From an uncultured Cryomorphaceae bacterium (lineage in GTDB: Bacteria; Bacteroidota; Bacteroidia; Flavobacteriales; Schleiferiaceae), in assembly GCA_913009655.1 (NCBI GenBank), contig CAJVWI010000004.1, positions 47,489-111,488 of the forward strand: a DNA stretch of 64,000 nt, written 5' to 3'. The notes below the pieces were generated by a model that saw nothing but the letters and a program-made list of their open reading frames with translations, was not told where the DNA came from and ran no database searches. Every line of letters starts with the position of its first letter. The first letter of the stretch is position 1. The position numbers and the translations under genes are program-made. Positions 54,712 to 61,048 of this stretch are shown here, in pieces.

Positions 54712-55425
54712 CTAAGAATTTGATAATGACACCTCAAATCGTTTTTCAAAATGATATTTCACTTTTTGTTTTATCTCAAGCATATCAATGTCTTTGCCTA
54801 ATTCAATATTTAAGCTAGTAACTGATTTATCAGAAATGCCGCAAGGTATAATGTGCTGAAAATATTTTAAATCAGTATTAATGTTAAATGCCCATCCGTG
54901 CATTGTAACCCACCGACTAGCGCGCACTCCCATGGCGCAGATTTTTCTAGCAAATGGAGTCTCTGGATCCAACCAAACACCAGTTTCTCCAGAAATACGA
55001 CTCCCTTTCAATCCATAGTCAAGTAAAGTATCAATTATCACATCTTCAAGTGTGCGCAGATATCTGTGTATATCTGTAAAGAAGTGATCAAGGTTCAAAA
55101 TAGGATAGCCAACAAGCTGACCAGGACCATGATATGTGATGTCACCGCCGCGATTAATCTTAAAAAACTCAATACCTAAATCTTCTAATTGATTTTTATT
55201 AGCAAGTAAGTTATTCATGTCTCCACTTTTCCCTAAAGTATATACAGGATTATGCTCAGCAAATAGTAAATAATCAGTTGTCTGAATCTGATTCTCATCA
55301 GATCTATTTCGATTTTCTGATTTATTGTCCAGCACTCCGGAGAAAATACTCTCCTGTAAATCCCAAGCCTCTTTGTAATTTATCCGGCCCAGGTCCTTAA
55401 AGACAACAGATTTCAATTCTTCCAA
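54712..55425 (-). CDS. lipB: octanoyltransferase LipB
   Basis: LipB moves octanoate from acyl carrier protein to lipoyl domains of 2-oxoacid dehydrogenases. The 237-residue protein has INRGGDITYHGPGQLVGYP, GVWLDPETPFARKICAMGVR, with the catalytic Lys, and HIIPCGISDKSVTSL with the catalytic Cys near residue 194. There is no early ATG; TTG 55425 is the best start. It lies 57 nt from the serine hydrolase gene, and the fused 2-oxoacid dehydrogenase E1 close by is part of a complex needing its product. Confidence 0.95.
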   Translation of the reverse strand: MEELKSVVFKDLGRINYKEAWDLQESIFSGVLDNKSENRNRSDENQIQTTDYLLFAEHNPVYTLGKSGDMNNLLANKNQLEDLGIEFFKINRGGDITYHGPGQLVGYPILNLDHFFTDIHRYLRTLEDVIIDTLLDYGLKGSRISGETGVWLDPETPFARKICAMGVRASRWVTMHGWAFNINTDLKYFQHIIPCGISDKSVTSLNIELGKDIDMLEIKQKVKYHFEKRFEVSLSNS

Positions 55426-55527
55426 TTAATTTTAAGTTTTTGAATTCGATTAACAATATTGAGGGTCTCAATATCTCATTGAATCTTTTTTGCACTGTTC
55501 ACACAAAAATACGAAATTGGTGCCTCT

Positions 55528-55998
55528 ATGAGTTTTTCAAAAATTATACCTTTTTCTGATCTCACATTATCAGAATTATATGAACTATTAGCATTGAGAG
55601 CAGAGGTTTTCGTTGTAGAACAAAACTGCCCCTATCAAGATCTTGATGGAAAAGATCAAGGCTCTCTCCACGCAAGCTTGTTTATAAATGATAAGCTTTG
55701 GGCGTATTGCAGAATTATACCACCGGGATTGGCTTATCCTGATTCAAGTATCGGAAGAGTCCTAACGTGTTCAAAAGCTAGAGGAAAAGGTTACGGAAAG
55801 AAATTAATGACACTATCGATAAATGAGTGCTGGAAGCGTTATCCAGATAATGACATCTTAATAATGGCTCAATCCTATCTTGTTGATTTTTACCATGACT
55901 TTAATTTTGAAGTTGAAAAAGATGAGTTTCTAGAAGATGGCATCCCTCACCGATGGATGCGGCTCAAACCCAACAAAAAAGAGTCAATAATTAAGTAA
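55528..55998 (+). CDS. ElaA-type GNAT acetyltransferase
   Basis: The 156-residue protein is a GNAT of the ElaA group: FSDLTLSELYELLALRAEVFVVEQNCPYQDLDG at the N-terminus (read as two adjacent motifs), YCRIIPPGL, the acetyl-CoA loop IGRVLTCSKARGKGYGKKLM and a C-terminal FYHDFNFEVEKDEFLEDGIPH. The acceptor is unknown. Its 3' end overlaps the convergent dehydrogenase gene by 15 nt. Confidence 0.92.
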   Translation: MSFSKIIPFSDLTLSELYELLALRAEVFVVEQNCPYQDLDGKDQGSLHASLFINDKLWAYCRIIPPGLAYPDSSIGRVLTCSKARGKGYGKKLMTLSINECWKRYPDNDILIMAQSYLVDFYHDFNFEVEKDEFLEDGIPHRWMRLKPNKKESIIK

Positions 55999-58035
55999 AT
56001 ATTCAAGTGCTTTTTCCACTTTTTTCGGATTGGGTAATAATGTAGCTTCTAATATCTTATTTAGAGGAATAGCGGGAGTGTCTTCAGATCCTAAGACTAA
56101 TATTGGGGCGTCTAATTTGTTAAAACATTTATTCTGAATTTCTCCAGATATAGCTTTTGCAAATGAATTTTTCGTTGGTTCTTCCGTTAAAATTAATGCC
56201 CGCCCATGTCGAGAAACTGTATTCATTACAAGTTCTTCGTCCCATGGTTGAAGTGTACGCAGATCGACAATTTCAACCATTCCTGAAAAAGCTTTTTCTG
56301 CCTCAAGAGCCCAATAAACTCCCATTCCGTATGTTATAATGCATACAGAGGAAGAAACTTCTGGTTTTGTCTTAATAACAACCCTTCCTTTCCCAAAGGG
56401 TATAACATAATCTTCTGATGGTTCAATAGTTTTCGCTCCACTTGTTCCAGATATTTTCGACCAGTAAAGACCTTTGTGCTCCAGCATGACTATAGGGTTT
56501 GGGTCTGCATACGCTGATTTCATTAAACCTTTTAAATCCGCTCCTGTAGACGGATAGGCAACTTTTATTCCCCTGATGTTTGTCAATACCGACTCCACAC
56601 TAGATGAGTGATATGGGCCACCGCTTCCATAAGCCCCTGTTGGAACCCTTATTATAGCGCTTGCTGGCCATTTTCCATTTGATAAATAATATGACCTTGA
56701 GAGCTCTGTAAATAGCTGATTTAAGCCGGGCCATATATAATCAGCAAACTGAACTTCAACTATAGGCTTTAGTCCAACGGCTGACATCCCTACAGTACTA
56801 CCGATAATAAATGCTTCTTGGATAGGTGTGTTAAACACTCTGTGGTCACCAAATTGCTGAGCTAAAGTAGCAGCTTCCCTAAATACACCTCCAAGCCTAG
56901 CGCCTACGTCCTGTCCATATAATAAAGATTCTGGGTGAGCCTCAAGAATTTCGCGTATGGCAAACAATGCACTATCTACCATAACTGTTGCGTCTCGATT
57001 CTTAGGTTCTCGGACCCCTGATTCCGATTTTATAGGGGTCGGGGCATATCTATGAGTATAGAGATCTTCAGGCTTTGGATCCTCCGCCAACAAGGCCCTT
57101 GCAAAATCTTTTTCTACATTTTTTGCGGCCGATTTTTCAATTTTTTCAATTTCTTTTTTACTAGCACCCTGATCCAATAGAAAATTTCTCAGTTTGGGCA
57201 GGGGATCTCTTTTCTTATGATCATCAAGATCATCACGGTACCACTCCATTCGCACGCCAGAAGTATGGTGATTGAGAAGTGGTACTCGAGCATGAATAAG
57301 ATATGGTTCTCTGGTTTTTCGCATTTTACTTAGAACTTCCCTAACGGCATGATAACATGAGGAAAAATCACTGCCATCAAGTTGGACAATATTAATTCCA
57401 GGAAACCCTTTTGCATAATCCGCTGCATCACCTGATCTCACTTCGGGGGCGCTTGCAGAAATATCCCAGCCATTATCTTGGACGACAACAAGCAACGGGT
57501 ATTGCTTTAAAGCTGCCATTTGCAGAGCTTCTGAAACTTCCCCTTCTGTCATTGCCGCATCTCCGATCGAACACATACTTATAGGCCTTGCTGACCCCCA
57601 GTCCTCTGTGAGACCTACTTTTTCTCTGTATTGTATCCCCATTGCTGTTCCCGAGGCCGGAATTGCTTGCATTCCCGTGGCTGAGGACTGATGTGGAATC
57701 TTAGGCTTATCGGGCACACGTAAACTAGCGTGGCTATAATATGTTCTGCCTCCAGAAAATGGATCATCCCGTTTTGCAAGTAGCTGAAGCATTAAATCAT
57801 ATGGGGTCATTCCTATTCCTAAAAGCATGGCGTCATCTCTATAATAAGGGTATAGAAAATCTGTAGGTTCAAGCTGCATTGAACACGCCAACTGTATTGC
57901 CTCATGGCCCCTAGATGTTGCGTGAACGTATGTCTGTGTGATTTCCCTGTTTTTCTCAAAACAATGAGTCATCTGCTGAGCAGTACACATCAACTCATAC
58001 GCTTTAAGAAGAGTCTTACTTATTGATGTACTCAT
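55984..58035 (-). CDS. fused alpha/beta E1 of a branched-chain-type 2-oxoacid dehydrogenase
   Basis: E1 decarboxylates 2-oxoacids with thiamine diphosphate and passes the acyl group to the lipoyl E2. Here the alpha and beta chains, usually separate, are one 683-residue protein. The alpha part (residues ~1-330) has YPYYRDDAMLLGIGM and the TPP loop CSIGDAAMTEGEVSEALQMA. The beta part (~345-683) has FNTPIQEAFIIGSTVGMSAV, VEVQFADYIWPGLNQL and VRVPTGAYGSGGPYHS-like VPTGAYGSGG. Fused forms are common in Bacteroidota. E2 and E3 are not in the window. It overlaps the enoyl-CoA hydratase gene by 4 nt. Confidence 0.93.
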   Translation of the reverse strand: MSTSISKTLLKAYELMCTAQQMTHCFEKNREITQTYVHATSRGHEAIQLACSMQLEPTDFLYPYYRDDAMLLGIGMTPYDLMLQLLAKRDDPFSGGRTYYSHASLRVPDKPKIPHQSSATGMQAIPASGTAMGIQYREKVGLTEDWGSARPISMCSIGDAAMTEGEVSEALQMAALKQYPLLVVVQDNGWDISASAPEVRSGDAADYAKGFPGINIVQLDGSDFSSCYHAVREVLSKMRKTREPYLIHARVPLLNHHTSGVRMEWYRDDLDDHKKRDPLPKLRNFLLDQGASKKEIEKIEKSAAKNVEKDFARALLAEDPKPEDLYTHRYAPTPIKSESGVREPKNRDATVMVDSALFAIREILEAHPESLLYGQDVGARLGGVFREAATLAQQFGDHRVFNTPIQEAFIIGSTVGMSAVGLKPIVEVQFADYIWPGLNQLFTELSRSYYLSNGKWPASAIIRVPTGAYGSGGPYHSSSVESVLTNIRGIKVAYPSTGADLKGLMKSAYADPNPIVMLEHKGLYWSKISGTSGAKTIEPSEDYVIPFGKGRVVIKTKPEVSSSVCIITYGMGVYWALEAEKAFSGMVEIVDLRTLQPWDEELVMNTVSRHGRALILTEEPTKNSFAKAISGEIQNKCFNKLDAPILVLGSEDTPAIPLNKILEATLLPNPKKVEKALEYLLNY

Positions 58036-58829
58036 CTTTTATTTATCAGCTTGATTTTTTTTTCTAAAATCAAACTAATAGACGCTTTACTTTCCTCTGT
58101 CAAAACTAGTTTGCCACTAATAAGCGCGCGCGTACTTAATAATTCATCCCAATGATCAAAGCCCTCCCAAAGCATTTTTTTCAATGCCGTTTGAGCAGAA
58201 GCACTTTGAGATGTTAATGATTTGAGTAGTTCTGAAATACCTTGATCCATTGATTCAATTGTTGGATATACTTGTGAATATAAGCCTTTATTAAGGGCCC
58301 ATTCTGCTGGTCTAAACTGAGTTGCGTCAATCGCTAATTGACTCATTGCGCTTTTTCCTATTTTTCTCTCAACAGCGGGGCCAACAACAAAAGGGCCAAT
58401 TCCTACAGCTAATTCACTCAGTTTAACACCCGCATATTCCGTCGCAATACAATAGTCAACAGCAGAAGCAAGCCCAACGCCACCGCCTACTGCCTTCCCT
58501 TGAATTCTTCCAACAATTAGCTTGGGCGACTTCCTCATTGCATTTATAACATTGGCAAAGCCACTAAAAAACCTCAGGCCCTCTTTTTCATTTGAAATTG
58601 AAGCCAATTCATCGAAACTTGCGCCGCCACAAAAAACCCTATCGCCTGAGCTACTTAAAAGAATAATTTGACTTTCAGGGTTCAATGATTCCTGATCAAT
58701 CGCTTTAGTTAATTTTTTTAATACTGCGCTGGGCAATGAATTACTTTGAGGGTGTGAAAACTCTATGCGTGAAACGCCTGCCTCTACACTGACTTCAACC
58801 GCTCCTTTGCTTTTAAATTCTTTATCCAT
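58032..58829 (-). CDS. enoyl-CoA hydratase/isomerase family protein
   Basis: The 265-residue crotonase-fold protein has RIEFSHPQSNSLPSAVL, FCGGASFDEL, the oxyanion-hole region IQGKAVGGGVGLASAVDYC and VKLSELAVGIGPFVVGP, which keeps a Glu where hydratases have the catalytic residue. It is likely to act on branched or aromatic-derived CoA intermediates. It is between paaZ (47 nt) and the fused E1 gene (4-nt overlap), so it probably shares their transcript. The substrate cannot be fixed. Confidence 0.88.
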   Translation of the reverse strand: MDKEFKSKGAVEVSVEAGVSRIEFSHPQSNSLPSAVLKKLTKAIDQESLNPESQIILLSSSGDRVFCGGASFDELASISNEKEGLRFFSGFANVINAMRKSPKLIVGRIQGKAVGGGVGLASAVDYCIATEYAGVKLSELAVGIGPFVVGPAVERKIGKSAMSQLAIDATQFRPAEWALNKGLYSQVYPTIESMDQGISELLKSLTSQSASAQTALKKMLWEGFDHWDELLSTRALISGKLVLTEESKASISLILEKKIKLINKR

Positions 58830-58876
58830 TTTATGATCTGTTTATAATTTATCGTCAATGCTAAGAATGAACACCT

Positions 58877-60931
58877 CTAATCCTGATTTCTTTTTTTAAC
58901 CATGGTCAATATGGTTGCTATTGCAACAACTTCACCAACATCATCTGAAACCTCTACATAATACTTGACTATTCCTTTAGATATGTCTTCTGCGTCGCGT
59001 TTCTCTTGGTCTATTTTCTCCTGAACCGTTAACTGCACACCAATAATTGCCCCAGGGTATACTGGCTTTGTAAATCGGCATGTTTCAATACCATAATTAA
59101 GTAATACTGGCCCCTTTGGCGGATCTACAAAAAGCCCTGCGGCTCGGCTTAAGATGAAATATCCATGAGCAACTCGTCCTGTGAAAATTGTCCCCTCTAA
59201 AGAGTCAGGATCCATATGGGCATAAAACTTATCTCCACTTAGCTCAGCAAAGTTGTCAATATCCTCCAATGTAACCTTATGCTTTTGAGTTGTAACGGTA
59301 TCACCAATTACTAAGTCTTCAAAGTATTGACGAAATAGATGTGGATTGGCCTCACGACGAGTAGCTCCAGGAATAAATCTACCTGTTATCGCAGTCAAAA
59401 CATCAGGATGACCTTGAATTGCAGTGCGTTGCAAATAATGCATAACTCCTCTGATGCCGCCCATCTCTTCACCGTCCCCTGCGCGGCCAGGACCACCATG
59501 AGTAAGCAGTGGCATGGGTGATCCATGTCCAGTGCTTTCCTTTGCACTTGAAGAGTCCAAAACCTGAACTCGTCCATTTGTGTGAGCCGCCCCCAAGGCA
59601 AACTCTTTGTAGATTTCTTTTTCTGAACTAACAATCGTTGTTACTAGTGATCCTTTTCCTAATGCAACTATATCTACCGCGTCACCGACCGAATTGTAAG
59701 GCATCAATGTAGATACAGGCCCAAATGCCTCTATATCATGACACGACAGTTTATTAAAAGGATCATTATTTACAAATAAAAGTGGAGCAAAATAAGCTCC
59801 TTTTTCAGGGTTTTCCGCAATCGCTAGACCCGGCTGGCTAATGCTACCAAACAAAAGATCATTTTCATTGGACAGAACCGATGCCGCCGCGTGAACTCGT
59901 TCGACTTGTATTTTGGTAGCTAAAGATCCCATGCGAACCCCCTGGATACCTGGATCACCAAATTTGGTTGTGGCTAGTCTATTTTTTAGAGCCTCTCCTA
60001 CCGCTTCCATAGACTCTTTTGGGACCACTATTCTTCTAACGGCAGTACATTTTTGACCTGCCTTTACAGTAATCTCTCTGGTGACCTCTTTGATGAATAT
60101 ATTGAATTCTGGAGATTCCTGTTTTACGTCTTCACCCAAAACCATTGCGTTAAGGGAATCTGCTTCTAAATTAAAGGGAACTCCCCTTTCTAAATAGTGA
60201 GCAGAGGATTTAAGAGACATTCCTGTTTTCGCTGAACCGGTAAAAGTTACTGTATCTCCACGCTGCACGGAGTCAAGAATGCCTATCCCTTTTCCTGTCA
60301 CTAACTGCAATGCCCCTTCGGGTAAAATTCTACTATCTATAATATCACGAACGACAGCCTCGGTTAAAAAACTGGTGTATTCCGACGGTTTTACTACTGC
60401 CGCAACTCCTGCGAGTAGATTGACCGCTATTTTCTCTAGCATTCCCCATACAGGGAAGTTAAATGAATTGATATGTACTGCCAATCCTTGTTTTGGGACC
60501 ATTATATGCTGCCCTGAAAAAGTCCCTGCCTGCGATAATTTAATTGGACTTCCATCTATATGAAACGGCTGGTCTGCGAATTCTCGACGCAATGAAGCGT
60601 ATGTAAATAAATTCCCGATTCCTCCTTCAATATCAATCCATGAGTCTGCGCGCGTAGCTCCTGTCGCATAAGAAACCTCATAATATCTTTCTTTCTTTTC
60701 TTGTAAGAATAAAGCCAAGGACTTCAACATTAAGCCGCGCTTAGGAAAAGTCATTTCCCTTAATGACTTGCCACCTTTGTCCCTTCCATATTCTAAAATA
60801 TCATCATAGCTAAGTCCTAAGCTCGAGACACGTCCAATTTGTTCGCCTGTAATGGCGTGAATGGCGTCGTATTCTGTATCACTACCAGAAGTCCATTGGC
60901 CAAGTACATAATTCTGAATATCCCCCTTCAT
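58877..60931 (-). CDS. paaZ: PaaZ-type bifunctional aldehyde dehydrogenase/MaoC hydratase
   Basis: PaaZ opens the oxepin-CoA ring and oxidises the resulting aldehyde in phenylacetate breakdown. The 684-residue protein from ATG 60931 starts MKGDIQNYVLGQWTSG; an in-frame codon 39 nt upstream is less likely. The ALDH part has FTGSAKTGMSL, Glu in FNLEADSLNAMVLG (near 255) and Cys in KAGQKCTAVRRIVVP (near 292). The C-terminal MaoC hydratase part starts around 540 with DIDNFAELSGDKFYAH and GRVAHGYFILSRAAG. Other paa genes (paaABCDE, paaK) are absent, so it may act in another aldehyde pathway. Confidence 0.92.
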   Translation of the reverse strand: MKGDIQNYVLGQWTSGSDTEYDAIHAITGEQIGRVSSLGLSYDDILEYGRDKGGKSLREMTFPKRGLMLKSLALFLQEKKERYYEVSYATGATRADSWIDIEGGIGNLFTYASLRREFADQPFHIDGSPIKLSQAGTFSGQHIMVPKQGLAVHINSFNFPVWGMLEKIAVNLLAGVAAVVKPSEYTSFLTEAVVRDIIDSRILPEGALQLVTGKGIGILDSVQRGDTVTFTGSAKTGMSLKSSAHYLERGVPFNLEADSLNAMVLGEDVKQESPEFNIFIKEVTREITVKAGQKCTAVRRIVVPKESMEAVGEALKNRLATTKFGDPGIQGVRMGSLATKIQVERVHAAASVLSNENDLLFGSISQPGLAIAENPEKGAYFAPLLFVNNDPFNKLSCHDIEAFGPVSTLMPYNSVGDAVDIVALGKGSLVTTIVSSEKEIYKEFALGAAHTNGRVQVLDSSSAKESTGHGSPMPLLTHGGPGRAGDGEEMGGIRGVMHYLQRTAIQGHPDVLTAITGRFIPGATRREANPHLFRQYFEDLVIGDTVTTQKHKVTLEDIDNFAELSGDKFYAHMDPDSLEGTIFTGRVAHGYFILSRAAGLFVDPPKGPVLLNYGIETCRFTKPVYPGAIIGVQLTVQEKIDQEKRDAEDISKGIVKYYVEVSDDVGEVVAIATILTMVKKRNQD

Positions 60932-60956
60932 GTTTTTTAATTTTTTCAATACTATG

Positions 60957-60964
60957 TAAAGATA
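60957..60964 (-). promoter_or_regulatory. putative -7 box for paaZ
   Basis: The minus strand reads TATCTTTA, 25 nt before the paaZ ATG and just downstream of the terminator of the preceding gene. A short conventional leader is predicted. Confidence 0.4.
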
Positions 60965-60968
60965 TCCC

Positions 60969-60999
60969 AAAAAAAAGACCGCCCCGAAAAGGGGCGGTC
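60969..60999 (-). terminator. rho-independent terminator of the large T9SS gene
   Basis: GACCGCCCC (60977-60985) pairs perfectly with GGGGCGGTC (60991-60999) around a GAAAA loop. On the minus strand the GC-rich stem is followed by a run of T (60969-60976), the standard intrinsic terminator. It lies 50 nt after the stop of the large secreted-protein gene. Confidence 0.92.
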
Positions 61000-61048
61000 A
61001 ATTTTAAGAACTCTAAAAAGCTATTGCCCTTTAGAAATTTCTGTTTAC

